Assembly: GCA_963822485.1 (NCBI GenBank)
Contig: CAWGHW010000034.1
Location: 1 to 64,000, forward strand
Length of the DNA: 64,000 nt
Origin: DASUBV01 sp963822485
Lineage (GTDB): Bacteria; Actinomycetota; Actinomycetes; Streptosporangiales; Streptosporangiaceae
Reading direction: 5' to 3'
Shown: positions 8,576-17,034 of the stretch, piece after piece
Numbering within the stretch: the stretch's first letter is position 1
Layout of the letters: each line of letters opens with the position of its first letter
Notes under the pieces: generated by a model
What the model was told of the DNA's origin: nothing
The model's input: only the letters and a program-made list of their open reading frames with translations
The model's database searches: none
Program-made: the position numbers and the translations under genes

Positions 8576-9559
8576 ATGAGCGCGACGTTCCCCGTGGCCC
8601 GCCCGCGCCGGCTGCGCCGCACCGCACCCCTGCGGCGGCTGGTCAGCGACGTGAGCGTGCGCCCGGGCGACCTGATCCTGCCCATGTTCGTCAAGGAGGG
8701 CATCACCGAGCCGCAGCCGGTGTCGTCCATGCCCGGCGTGGTGCAGCACACCAGGGATAGCCTGCGCAAGGCCGCCGCCGAGGCAGTGGATGCCGGGGTG
8801 GGCGGGCTGATCCTGTTCGGTATCCCGGCCGTGAAGGACGCCCGCGGCTCGGCCGCCGACGACCCGGCCGGCATCGTCCAGCTGGCGCTGGCCGACCTGG
8901 CGGCCGAGGTCGGCGCCGACACGGTGCTGCTGGCCGACCTGTGCCTGGACGAGTACACCGACCACGGCCACTGCGGGCTGCTGACGGAAACTGGCGAGGT
9001 CGACAACGACGCCACGCTGGAGCGCTACGCCTCCATCGCCGTGGCCCAGGCCCGTGCGGGCGCGCAGATCGTCGCGCCCAGCGGCATGATGGACGGCCAG
9101 GTGGCCGCGATCCGGGCCGCCCTGGACGAGGCCGGCGATGCCGACGTCGCCATCTGCGGCTATTCGGTGAAGTACGCCTCGGCCTTTTACGGGCCGTTCC
9201 GCGAGGCCGCCGAGTGCGCGCCCCAGTTCGGCGACCGGGCGTCCTACCAGCAGGACCCGGCCAGCAGCCGCGAGGCCATGCGCGAGGTGACCCTGGACAT
9301 CGCCGAGGGTGCCGACATCGTCATGGTCAAGCCCGCGCTCTCCTACCTCGACATCATCAGCCAGATCGCCGCGAGCGTGACCCTGCCGGTGGCCGCCTAC
9401 CAGGTCAGCGGCGAGTACTCGATGATCGAGGCGGCGGCGGCCCAGGGCTGGATCGACCGCGACCGGGTCATCGACGAGACGCTCACCGCCATCCGCCGCG
9501 CGGGCGCCGACATCATCCTCACCTACTGGGCCGCCGAGGTCGCCCGCCGCCTGCGCTAA
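8576..9559 (+). CDS. hemB: Delta-aminolevulinic acid dehydratase (porphobilinogen synthase)
   Basis: 327 aa. It condenses two 5-aminolevulinate molecules to porphobilinogen. The Schiff-base lysines are Lys199 (GYSVKYASAFYGPFR) and Lys252 (IVMVKPALSYLDII). The metal loop reads DLCLDEYTDHGHCG: the first and last cysteines of the zinc-type site are present, but the middle one is Asp, an intermediate type known in actinobacteria. An Mg-binding segment at the C-terminal half looks normal. The start ATG at 8576 has AGGAG 5 nt upstream. It is the last gene of the rex-hem operon. Confidence 0.97.
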   Translation: MSATFPVARPRRLRRTAPLRRLVSDVSVRPGDLILPMFVKEGITEPQPVSSMPGVVQHTRDSLRKAAAEAVDAGVGGLILFGIPAVKDARGSAADDPAGIVQLALADLAAEVGADTVLLADLCLDEYTDHGHCGLLTETGEVDNDATLERYASIAVAQARAGAQIVAPSGMMDGQVAAIRAALDEAGDADVAICGYSVKYASAFYGPFREAAECAPQFGDRASYQQDPASSREAMREVTLDIAEGADIVMVKPALSYLDIISQIAASVTLPVAAYQVSGEYSMIEAAAAQGWIDRDRVIDETLTAIRRAGADIILTYWAAEVARRLR

Positions 9560-9661
9560 CCCCCCAGGCGCCACCCACCTCGGCCCGGCGGCTCACCCCT
9601 GTCACGCCAGCGCCCGGCAGGTACCGGCTTTCGGTGGCCGGAACAGTAACGACGATGATGA

Positions 9662-9699
9662 CGCGGACTTTTCAGCGGATATGACTGAAAAGTCTCGCG
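9662..9699. terminator. Hairpin downstream of hemB
   Basis: Perfect 10-bp arms GACTTTTCAG (9666-9675) and CTGAAAAGTC (9685-9694) with a 9-nt loop. They are extended by CGCG on both sides with a one-base bulge. It lies about 100 nt after the hemB stop and 140 nt before the next gene. It could be a U-poor terminator for the hem operon or an operator. The rest of the 9560-9835 gap shows nothing else except the AGGAGG ribosome site just before 9836. Confidence 0.5.
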
Positions 9700-9835
9700 C
9701 GATCATGAACAAGGCCCAGGCCCATCGGTCACGCCCGTCGTCAGGGGCGCGGGCGGGCCCGGCCGGGGGCTGCTGCTGTTTGAGGTGACGCGCGAGGGGC
9801 AGTGAAGGCGCTCAACCAAACAGCAGGAGGTTCCC

Positions 9836-10639
9836 ATGTCATCCGGAACCATTGTGGCGGTCGTCGTAGTGGTCATTATCGTGGGTGCGCTGCTCGCGTT
9901 CGCGCCGGCCGCTCTGCGGCGGCGCCGGCTCCAGCAGCGCTTCGGCCCCGAGTATGACCGGGCGGTGGCGGACGCCCCCAGCCGGCGCGAGGCCGAGGCC
10001 GAGCTCGCCGAGCGCGAGAAGCGGGTCAGGAGCCTCGACATCCGGCCGCTGGACGCGGCCACGCTGAACCGCTACGCCCTCCAGTGGAACGTCATCCAGG
10101 AGCAGTTCGTCGACGCTCCCGCTAACTCCGTCACCAGCGCGCAGAGCCTGATCACGGCCGTGATGAACGACCGGGGCTACCCGACCGAGGACTCGGGCCA
10201 GATCATGGCCGACCTGTCGGTGGATTACGCCCGGACCATCGAGGAGTTCCGGACGGCCCAGGAGCTCAGTGGCCGCGTGTCCAACGGCACGGCCAGCACC
10301 GAGGACCTGCGGCAGGCCATGGTGCACTACCGCTCGCTGTTCCGCGAGCTGCTCGGCGAGCCGGCCCAGCCGGCCGACGCCGCCACCGCCGTGACCTCAA
10401 ACGGGGCCGTCACCCACGAGATGACGCCGCCCGACGGGACCCGGATACCCCGGACTGGCACCGACCCGGCATCGGCTTATCCGGCCGAGACGCGGGATGG
10501 CGCGGCGGCTCGCGACATCAGCGCGGCGGACGCCGCCGAGGACGCCAGCGCCAGCGATCATGCGGCCGAGGACGTCACCACCAACGGCGCCGGCGCACCG
10601 AGCCCGGCCAGCGCGGCGCGCCTGCCGCAGGAGAGGTGA
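9836..10639 (+). CDS. Membrane-anchored hypothetical protein, paralog of the next gene
   Basis: 267 aa. It has an N-terminal single transmembrane helix (IVAVVVVVIIVGALLAFAPA) followed by RRRR, so the body is cytoplasmic. A helical domain (about 28-185) contains WNVIQEQFVDAPANSVTSAQ and TEDLRQAMVHYRSLFRELLG. The tail (190-267) is Ala/Thr/Asp-rich and disordered. The start is set by a strong AGCAGGAGG site 6 nt before the ATG. The helical domain resembles the C-terminal region of the next protein (W-x-x-IQ-x-x-FVD, then TE(D/E)LRxAxxxYR). Function unknown. The stop overlaps the downstream GTG by 4 nt. Confidence 0.8.
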   Translation: MSSGTIVAVVVVVIIVGALLAFAPAALRRRRLQQRFGPEYDRAVADAPSRREAEAELAEREKRVRSLDIRPLDAATLNRYALQWNVIQEQFVDAPANSVTSAQSLITAVMNDRGYPTEDSGQIMADLSVDYARTIEEFRTAQELSGRVSNGTASTEDLRQAMVHYRSLFRELLGEPAQPADAATAVTSNGAVTHEMTPPDGTRIPRTGTDPASAYPAETRDGAAARDISAADAAEDASASDHAAEDVTTNGAGAPSPASAARLPQER

Positions 10640-10644
10640 GCCCG

Positions 10645-11637
10645 ATGACGTCTGCCAGTGACCGGACCGACGACCGCATCGTCATGTCGCCCGCCGAGGA
10701 GGACGAGCACGGAGGCGACGCCCAGGTCATTCACGCCAGCATCGTCCACGACGATGAGCAGGACGAGGCGGGGGCGGACGAAGAGCGCGCCGGGTACGAG
10801 CCGCTCCACGCTGGCCAGACCGAGGACGACGAGGCGGACGACGAGGCCGGAGACGGGCCGCCCTGGCGAATGCGATCCGAGGATGAGCAGACGCCGGAAG
10901 AGCCCGCGCCCGGCGCCGAGCCGCGCCGGGCCTGGGTACCCGAAGCCCCGGTTCGGGGCCCGGGCGGACCCGGCCAGCCCACTACCGCCCAATCCGTGCC
11001 GGCCCAGCGGGCGCCCTTCGAGGCCGAGCCCGACGAGCCCGACTCGGACAAACTCGACTCGGACGAGCCTGACTCGGACGAGTCGGTGGCTGAGGTGCCC
11101 GAGACCAGCCCGTCAGTGGCCAGCCAGGCAGTGTCCAGCCAGACAGAGCCCAGTCAAACCGGGCCCAGCCAGGCGCTGTCCAGTCAATCAGTGCCCAGCC
11201 AGCCCGAGGCCGACCCGACCGACCTGGACCAGGCCGAGCCGGATGAGCCTGAGCTCGATGAGCTCGAGCCGATCGAGCCGGTGAGCAGCCAGCCGGTGAG
11301 CAGCCAGCCGGTGAACGGCCAGTCGGCGAGCAGCCAGTCGGTGAGCACCGCGCCCGCCGCCGGCCTGACCGAGCCAGGGAAGTCCGAGCCCGCGTCCGAC
11401 AGCCCGTGGCCGGCGATTCAGTCCATGTTCGTGGACGACCCCCGGCGGGCCGTGGAACAGGCGGCCCAGGTCACCAGTACCGCGCTGGCCGACCTCATCA
11501 CCGCGGCCAAGGAGCAGGAGCGAACCCTCCGCAACGACTGGCAGCCCGACCGCACCGGGACCGAGGAACTGCGCGTCGCGCTGCGCGGCTACCGGGATCT
11601 GTCGGCTCGGATCGCTAGCCTGACCAGGGGCTTCTAG
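10645..11637 (+). CDS. Acidic low-complexity protein with conserved C-terminal helical domain
   Basis: 330 aa from ATG 10645, chosen because AGGAGAGG lies 8-9 nt upstream; a GTG at 10636 overlapping the previous stop is possible. Residues 1-250 are strongly acidic and repetitive: DSDE arrays, then SSQxVPSQ arrays, then VSSQP arrays. All are built from 15-bp DNA units. The last 75 residues (WPAIQSMFVDDPRRAVEQAA, then RTGTEELRVALRGYRDLSAR) form the same predicted helical domain seen in the upstream protein. Function unknown. The pair looks like an anchored protein and a soluble acidic partner that arose by duplication. Confidence 0.75.
   Translation: MTSASDRTDDRIVMSPAEEDEHGGDAQVIHASIVHDDEQDEAGADEERAGYEPLHAGQTEDDEADDEAGDGPPWRMRSEDEQTPEEPAPGAEPRRAWVPEAPVRGPGGPGQPTTAQSVPAQRAPFEAEPDEPDSDKLDSDEPDSDESVAEVPETSPSVASQAVSSQTEPSQTGPSQALSSQSVPSQPEADPTDLDQAEPDEPELDELEPIEPVSSQPVSSQPVNGQSASSQSVSTAPAAGLTEPGKSEPASDSPWPAIQSMFVDDPRRAVEQAAQVTSTALADLITAAKEQERTLRNDWQPDRTGTEELRVALRGYRDLSARIASLTRGF
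11035..11340 (+). repeat. Three 15-bp tandem arrays in the acidic protein
   Basis: 11035-11079: three units of the type GAGCCTGACTCGGAC. 11113-11202: six units of the type GCAGTGTCCAGCCAG. 11281-11340: four units of the type GTGAGCAGCCAGCCG. The three unit families are unrelated in sequence but share the 15-bp length, and all are in frame. Confidence 0.85.
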
Positions 11638-11718
11638 CGCACTCAGCCCGCGACCGGCGATGGCGGACGCGATCACGCAACCGTATCCGTTTCGCATCGC
11701 ACCGGTGTTAGACGTGGG

Positions 11719-11739
11719 GCCGGCCGCGCAACGGCCGGC
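11719..11739. terminator. Hairpin after the paralog pair
   Basis: GCCGGCCG, a 5-nt loop CGCAA, then CGGCCGGC, 80 nt after the stop at 11637 and before the prim-pol gene. GC-rich stem without a clear U tract. Confidence 0.45.
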
Positions 11740-11797
11740 TGACCCGGCATTATCGATGCTGTGGGGTCACGCTAACTCCGGAGTGGAAGTGAGCTAA

Positions 11798-12466
11798 TTG
11801 GTCCAGTCGGTGCTGCGCTCTCGGCGGCGTAGGGCCGGGGAGCGGACAGCGCTGGCAGCGCTGCGGTACGCGGCGCTGGGCTGGCCGGTGTGCGCGGGTG
11901 CGTATCCGCCCCCGCGCGGGCACCGGTCAGCCGGGACGCAGCGCGCCTGCTCCTGCGATCGGATCGGCTGCCCGGCCCCGGCAGCGCACCCGATATCACC
12001 GGTCTGGCAGCTCCAGGCCACCACCGACCCGGCTGAGGTCACGGCGGCCTGGCAGGCGGCCCCGGAGGCGAACGTCATCCTGGTCACCGGCCGGGTATTC
12101 GACGTGCTCGACGTGCCGGCGCCGGTAGGAACGGCGGCCCTGGCCCGTATGGAAGCGGCCGGCATCAGGCCCGGTCCGGTGGCGATCAGCGCCGAGAACC
12201 GGGCCCTTTTCTTTGTCGTGACCAGGGGCGCGCCGGCCGACGAGGACGAGTGGTGGTCGTGCCACCTGGACTGCGAACCGGAGATCCTGGCCGACGTGGC
12301 CGGGCTGGCCTGGCACTGCCGCGACAGCTACGTGCTGGCCCCGCCGTCCCGGTTCGGCGACGGCCAGACCGCGCGCTGGGTGCGTGACCCGGCCGCCAGC
12401 CCGCTGCCGGACGGCGTGCGGCTGCTTGAGGTACTCGCTGACGTCTGTGAGGAGCTCGGCTTATGA
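11798..12466 (+). CDS. Bifunctional DNA primase/polymerase (prim-pol) domain protein
   Basis: 222 aa. Residues 12-200 match the stand-alone prim-pol (archaeo-eukaryotic primase superfamily) proteins common in actinobacteria: AALRYAALGWPVCAGAYPPP, a Cys-containing loop (CSCDRIGCPAPAAHPI), then VWQLQATTDPAEVTAAWQ. The usual catalytic (D/E)hD pair is hard to see; candidate acids lie in VFDVLDVP. Activity is therefore uncertain. Start is TTG 11798 preceded by GGAGTGGAAGTGAG. The stop TGA overlaps an ATG (ATGA at 12463) that I take as the original hemL start, so the two genes are coupled. Why a primase-like protein is paired with hemL is unknown. Confidence 0.7.
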   Translation: MVQSVLRSRRRRAGERTALAALRYAALGWPVCAGAYPPPRGHRSAGTQRACSCDRIGCPAPAAHPISPVWQLQATTDPAEVTAAWQAAPEANVILVTGRVFDVLDVPAPVGTAALARMEAAGIRPGPVAISAENRALFFVVTRGAPADEDEWWSCHLDCEPEILADVAGLAWHCRDSYVLAPPSRFGDGQTARWVRDPAASPLPDGVRLLEVLADVCEELGL

Positions 12467-13784
12467 GCAACGATGGCCACGGCGACGCGGCCCGCCCGGA
12501 TCGGCGCGACTGTTCGACCGCGCCCGCGAGGTGGTGCCCGGCGGGGTGAACTCGCCGGTGCGCGCGTTCGGCGCGGTGGGCGGCAACCCGGTGTTCATGG
12601 CCTCGGGCAGCGGCCCCTACCTGACCGACGTGGACGGCCACCGCTATGTGGACCTGGTCTGCTCCTGGGGCCCGATGATCCTGGGCCACGCCAGCCCGCC
12701 GGTGGTCGAGGCGGTGCGGGACGCGGCGCTGCGCGGGACCTCGTTCGGCACCGCCACCGAGAACGAGGTGCTGCTGGCCGAGGAACTAGTCAGCCGGACG
12801 CCGGTCGACCAGGTCCGCCTGGTCAGCTCGGGCACCGAGGCCACCATGTCCGCGCTGCGGCTGGCCAGAGGCTTCACCGGCCGCCAGCTGGTGGTCAAGT
12901 TCGCCGGCTGCTACCACGGGCACGTGGACGCGCTGCTGGCGGCGGCTGGCTCGGGCGTGGCCACCTTCGCGCTGCCCGACTCGCCTGGCGTCACCGGCGC
13001 GTCCGCGGCCGACACGCTGGTGCTGCCCTACAACGACGCCGACGCCGTGCGGCAGGTCTTCGCGGCTCGCGGTGACGACATCGCCTGCGTGATCACCGAG
13101 GCGTGCCCGGCCAACATGGGCATCGTGCCCCCGGCCGACGGCTTCAATGAGCTGCTGGCCGCGCAGTGCCGTGAGCACGGCGCGCTGCTGATCATGGACG
13201 AGGTGCTGACCGGCTTCCGGGTCACCCGGTCGGGCTGGTACGGGCGCGACGGCGTGGCCGGCGACCTGACCACGTTCGGCAAGGTGATGGGCGGCGGGCT
13301 GCCCGCCGCCGCGTTCGGCGGCCGGGCCGACATCATGGCGCGGCTCGCGCCGGCCGGGCCGGTCTACCAGGCCGGCACGCTGTCCGGGAACCCGCTGGCC
13401 ACCGCGGCCGGGCTGGCCACGCTGCGGCAGTGCACCCCCGAGCTGTACGAGCGCGTGGATCTGGCCGCCGCCTCGGTCGCGAAGCTGGCTGCCGACGCCC
13501 TGGCGGCCGCCGGAGTCCCGTTCCGGCGCCAGGAGGCGGGCAGCCTGTTCTCCTTCTTCCTGGGCGTGGACGGCCCGGTGCACGACTTCGCCGCGGCCCG
13601 CCGCCAGTCCGGGCCCGCCTACGCCGCGTTCTTCCACGCCATGCTGGACGCCGGCGTCTACCTGCCGCCCTCGCCGTTCGAGGCCTGGTTCCTGTCCGGG
13701 GCGCACGACGACCAGGCCATCTCGATCATCGCCGAGGCGCTGCCCGCGGCCGCCAGGGCCGCCGCGGGCGCGCTCGGCGCCTAG
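12463..13784 (+). CDS. hemL: Glutamate-1-semialdehyde 2,1-aminomutase, with an apparent 5' frameshift
   Basis: Transfers the amino group of GSA to give 5-aminolevulinate, acting directly after HemA. PLP enzyme. The catalytic lysine is in TTFGKVMGGGLPAAAFGG, and the substrate loop is VPGGVNSPVRAFGAVGG. The body reads cleanly in one frame from about 12498 to 13784. The expected start, ATG 12463 (GAGGAG 8 nt upstream, overlapping the prior stop), is in a different frame: MSNDGHGDAARPDR must join GSARLFDRAREVV. One missing base between about 12480 and 12505 restores a 440-aa protein of normal length. Without that, only GTG 12384 (a non-homologous leader overlapping the upstream gene) or internal GTG 12531 (truncated) are available. 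Confidence 0.88.
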
Positions 13785-13808
13785 CCGGCCGGCTGGGCGC
13801 GTCCCGGC

Positions 13809-15296
13809 TCAGCCAGCGGCCGCGGCCGCGGACTTCTTGGGCTTGGTCACCGAGCCCGGCGGCGGGATCGTGCCCGGGCCCGTCACCTGGCAGGTCAGCG
13901 TCTTCGGGTCGGTGTCGAGCAGCGGCTTGGCCAGCGTCGGCGGGGTCTGGAAGGCCGGGCTGCTCAGGTCCAGCATGTCCAGCATCGGGCTGGCGTTGGC
14001 GTCCCGGTGCGTCATCGCGGGCAGGTTCCACTTGTGCTCGACCAGCGAGCAGATGCTGGTGTGGTCGAAGATCTCGTGCGACACGTAGTCCGGCCGGGCC
14101 CACGGCGAGATCACCGCGCACGGCACCCGGAACCCGTACTGCCTGAAGCCGTTGTAGTGGTCGCCGCCAGGGGTGTCCGGCGGGATGTTGTCCGGCGCGA
14201 TCGCGGCAGGCGGCGGCACGTGGTCGTAGTAGCCGCCGTGCTCGTCGTAGGTCCAGATCAGCATGGTGTTCTTCCACTCTGGTCCGGCGATCACCGCGTT
14301 GATCACCCGGGCCGCGAAGTCCTCGCCGAGCGCGATGCTCTGCGGGTCCTCCTCGGAGTTGAGCAGGTAGTTGGGCTCCACCAGCGAGAAGCTGGGCAGC
14401 GTGCCCGCCGCCGCGTCCCGGTAGAAGTGGTCGATGGAGACGATCTTGCTCAGATTCTCCGCGTACAGCTTCGGGTACAGCTCGGTGGTCGTGAGCACCT
14501 TGCCCAGCGAGCAGTAGTCCTTCCAGCCGATCCGGTGCTTGTTGAGCGCGTCGAAGATCGTCCCGTTCTTGGGGTAGTCGAATGGGTTGGGCACGCCGTC
14601 GTTGACCATGCCCATCGAGGTCCCGCTCATCAGGAAGCGCCGGTTCGGGAACGTCTGCCCGAGCAGCGAGCAGAAGTAGCGGTCGGCGATCGGGAACTGC
14701 TTGGCCACCGAGTAGTAGAACGGCTGGTCCGCCCACTGCCAGTAGCCCATGGAGACCGCGCCGCTGGCCGACTTCACGAAACCGTCGTTCTTGCCGTTGT
14801 CGAACGAAGTATGGCTGTCGTGCCAGTTCTGGCTGGGCTTACCGCTGATCTGGCAGGTCGTGGGCATCCGGAACGCGTGCTGGATGTCGCCGTTGGCGTA
14901 TGGGTTGGTCGCCGTCGGCTTGCCGTTCGTGCCGAACGTGAACCCGTCCGCGCCCGGCCGCTTCAGCATGCCGAGCTTGTTGTCGTAGGAATGGTTCTCC
15001 ATCATCAGCACGACGATGTGCTTGATCTGGGGGATCGTGTCCGCGCCCGCGGCCCGGCGGGGGTAGGGCAAAGACCCCGGCTGGCGCAGGTGCGCGCGGG
15101 CCCTGGCCGGCCGGCGCGCGTTCCCCGGCGCCATCCGCCAGGCGCCCGTGCCCGCCACGGCTCCGGCCAGCAGGGCTCCCTGGAGCAGGCGCCGCCTGCC
15201 GGGGGCCGGGTGGCCCTCGGAGCTGCTGTTGCTGTCGGGACTGGTGTTGTTATCTGTCCTGGTGTTGTTATCTGGGCTGCTGTGCTGCTGGCTCAC
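13809..15296 (-). CDS. Tat-exported phosphoesterase (phospholipase C / acid phosphatase AcpA family)
   Basis: 495 aa. A twin-arginine signal is visible near residues 32-55 (GRRRLLQGALLAGAVAGTGA), so the protein should be folded and metallated before export. The mature enzyme begins a phosphoesterase (PF04185-type) domain: IKHIVVLMMENHSYDNKLGM with the Asn/Glu metal-site segment, GTSMGMVNDGVPN, then IWTYDEHGGYYDHVPPP with the second Asp/His set. Such enzymes hydrolyse phospholipids or phosphomonoesters outside the cell. The tail ends in a Lys/Ala-rich stretch. It is convergent with hemL (24-nt gap) and divergent from the SPFH gene. Substrate not determinable. Confidence 0.88.
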   Translation of the reverse strand: MSQQHSSPDNNTRTDNNTSPDSNSSSEGHPAPGRRRLLQGALLAGAVAGTGAWRMAPGNARRPARARAHLRQPGSLPYPRRAAGADTIPQIKHIVVLMMENHSYDNKLGMLKRPGADGFTFGTNGKPTATNPYANGDIQHAFRMPTTCQISGKPSQNWHDSHTSFDNGKNDGFVKSASGAVSMGYWQWADQPFYYSVAKQFPIADRYFCSLLGQTFPNRRFLMSGTSMGMVNDGVPNPFDYPKNGTIFDALNKHRIGWKDYCSLGKVLTTTELYPKLYAENLSKIVSIDHFYRDAAAGTLPSFSLVEPNYLLNSEEDPQSIALGEDFAARVINAVIAGPEWKNTMLIWTYDEHGGYYDHVPPPAAIAPDNIPPDTPGGDHYNGFRQYGFRVPCAVISPWARPDYVSHEIFDHTSICSLVEHKWNLPAMTHRDANASPMLDMLDLSSPAFQTPPTLAKPLLDTDPKTLTCQVTGPGTIPPPGSVTKPKKSAAAAAG

Positions 15297-15559
15297 GATG
15301 CTCTCCCCGTCGCAGGAAATGTCATCCCCCGTGGATTATTGCAACCCAATTCGTCTGAAGATGGGGCCGGAAAAATGAAAGTCGGACGGCGCGCCGTGGA
15401 CGACGCGATGACCGGCGACTTTCCGGCCGCCGGGTAGCGACCATCTGATCCGATATGTCACGGGTTGGCCGCTGGCCTAGCGGCGCCGAGTTTTGGCCTG
15501 TCAGGATGAGACTGGGGAACCGGGCGGAGAAGCCCGGACCATACGGGAGGAGCCCGGGA

Positions 15560-16426
15560 ATGGCTGTCCGCAGCGTTATCAGCACCCTGAACACCGACGG
15601 TACCGAGGTCATGGGGCCGGGCATCCTGATGTACCACCACCCCGGCTCGGACATCATGAATGGCAGCCTGCTGACCGTGGAGAGCAACCACTTCTGCGTG
15701 CTCAAGTCGCGGGGCGCCATCCTGAACGTCTACGAGACCGGCCAGTACCCGGTGGAGACCCCGCAGCGGCCGCTGCTCGGCAACTTCCAGCAGGCCTTCT
15801 ACGGCGGCCAGTCCCCGTGGCAGTACGAGGCGCTGTTCGTCACCCGGGCCAAGAGCGTGGTCAAGGCCCAGGGCGTGGCGCTGTCGCGCGAGCTGGCCGA
15901 GCTGGTCTACGACGTGGACTACTACGTGCACGTCGACACCAAGGAAGACGCGGTCAAGCTGGTCACCCACATGCCCTACCAGGGGCACGTGCTGACTACC
16001 GACATGCTGAACTCCTACGCCGGCCCGGTCGTCGAGCAGTCCATCAACCAGCTCGTCCAGGTCACCCCGCTGGAGCAGGTCAACGAGCGCATCCACGACA
16101 TCACCGAGCTGGTCCGCGGTCACCTCCAGGACTTCCTGGCCGTCTACGGCGTGCTGCTCAACGACGTCAAGGTGCTCATGCGGCCCCGTGACGAGCGGAT
16201 GCGCGAGCTGATCTCGCTGCGCGCGTTCGGCCTGTCCGAGCTGGATGCCGTGCGCTACTACGTGGCCATGAAGATGGCCGAGCGCGGCCTGGTGTCGGCC
16301 CCGAACATGGCGGTCGGCGAGCCGTTCAACATCGGCCTGACCGGCGCTCCGGTCGCTCCCGCGGGCGTGCCCAACGGGGTCGACATCATGGGCAGCGGCG
16401 CGCACGCGGCGCGGCCAGGGGCCTGA
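15560..16426 (+). CDS. SPFH (band-7) domain protein
   Basis: 288 aa, from ATG 15560 with GGGAGGAG 7 nt upstream. No signal peptide or clear membrane span. An SPFH-like beta-rich half (residues 15-150: VESNHFCVLKSRGAILNVYE, ALFVTRAKSVVKAQGVALS) is followed by helices (VTPLEQVNERIHDITELVRG) and a Gly/Pro-rich tail. It resembles the soluble 'virion core protein'/YdjI-type SPFH proteins, which assemble as oligomeric membrane-associated scaffolds. The next gene begins 5 nt after the stop, so the two products probably work together. The upstream 263 bp (15297-15559) is shared with the divergent phosphoesterase gene. Confidence 0.8.
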   Translation: MAVRSVISTLNTDGTEVMGPGILMYHHPGSDIMNGSLLTVESNHFCVLKSRGAILNVYETGQYPVETPQRPLLGNFQQAFYGGQSPWQYEALFVTRAKSVVKAQGVALSRELAELVYDVDYYVHVDTKEDAVKLVTHMPYQGHVLTTDMLNSYAGPVVEQSINQLVQVTPLEQVNERIHDITELVRGHLQDFLAVYGVLLNDVKVLMRPRDERMRELISLRAFGLSELDAVRYYVAMKMAERGLVSAPNMAVGEPFNIGLTGAPVAPAGVPNGVDIMGSGAHAARPGA

Positions 16427-16431
16427 TCACG

Positions 16432-16941
16432 GTGGCCGAGAGCCTGGCTGACCGGATGCGCGGCCTGCTCGCCTCGGACGTCTACACCGACAAGGGCCGG
16501 CTGCGGGCGGACGACCTGCTGGTCCGCGAGCGGGTCGGGACCGGGCTGAGCGCGGCGGCGGCCAGGGTCAGGGACCTGATCAGCGCCTGGCGGACCGACC
16601 GGGTGCCCCCGTCCACCAGGGAGCAGCCGTTCCCGCCCGCCGAGGTGATGGAGCCGATCCGCCGGGCCGAGCGCCTGTGCCGGGCCATCGACGAGACGGC
16701 GGGCCGGGTCCGCGGCCTGCCGGTGCTGAACGCGGACCGGGTCTGGGACCGGGTACGCCGAGCCGGCCTAGACGAGCTGATGCAGTTCGACTGGACGCTG
16801 GTCGGCGAGGCGGACGCGCTGGTCACCGACCTGGCCGACGTGTTCGGCCTGGACGAGATCGACGCGGCCGCCGTGGAGGCCCGGCTGCGCAAGATCCGCG
16901 AGGTGGTCAGCGACCGGCAGAAGTACATCGAGATCACCTGA
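16432..16941 (+). CDS. Helical hypothetical protein downstream of SPFH gene
   Basis: 169 aa from GTG 16432, 5 nt after the SPFH stop. The sequence is almost entirely charged alpha-helix (ERVGTGLSAAAARVRDLISA, VMEPIRRAERLCRAIDETAG, VEARLRKIREVVSDRQKYIE) with a central Pro-rich break (VPPSTREQPFPPAE). There is no signal peptide and no recognised domain. The tight linkage suggests a partner or adaptor of the SPFH scaffold. Function unknown. Confidence 0.7.
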   Translation: MAESLADRMRGLLASDVYTDKGRLRADDLLVRERVGTGLSAAAARVRDLISAWRTDRVPPSTREQPFPPAEVMEPIRRAERLCRAIDETAGRVRGLPVLNADRVWDRVRRAGLDELMQFDWTLVGEADALVTDLADVFGLDEIDAAAVEARLRKIREVVSDRQKYIEIT

Positions 16942-16991
16942 ACTCTGCTGATGGCGAGCTCCGGGGCGCCTGAGGACGCGCCTCTCCGCCG

Positions 16992-17030
16992 CTGGCCGGG
17001 CCGCCCGGGCTAACCGGGCGGCCCGGCCAG
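16992..17030. terminator. Strong bidirectional terminator
   Basis: A perfect 17-bp stem (left arm 16992-17008, starting CTGGCCGGG; right arm 17014-17030) with a 5-nt loop GCTAA. It sits between the convergent helical-protein gene and the GH42 gene and can serve both. Confidence 0.85.
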
Positions 17031-17034
17031 GCGG

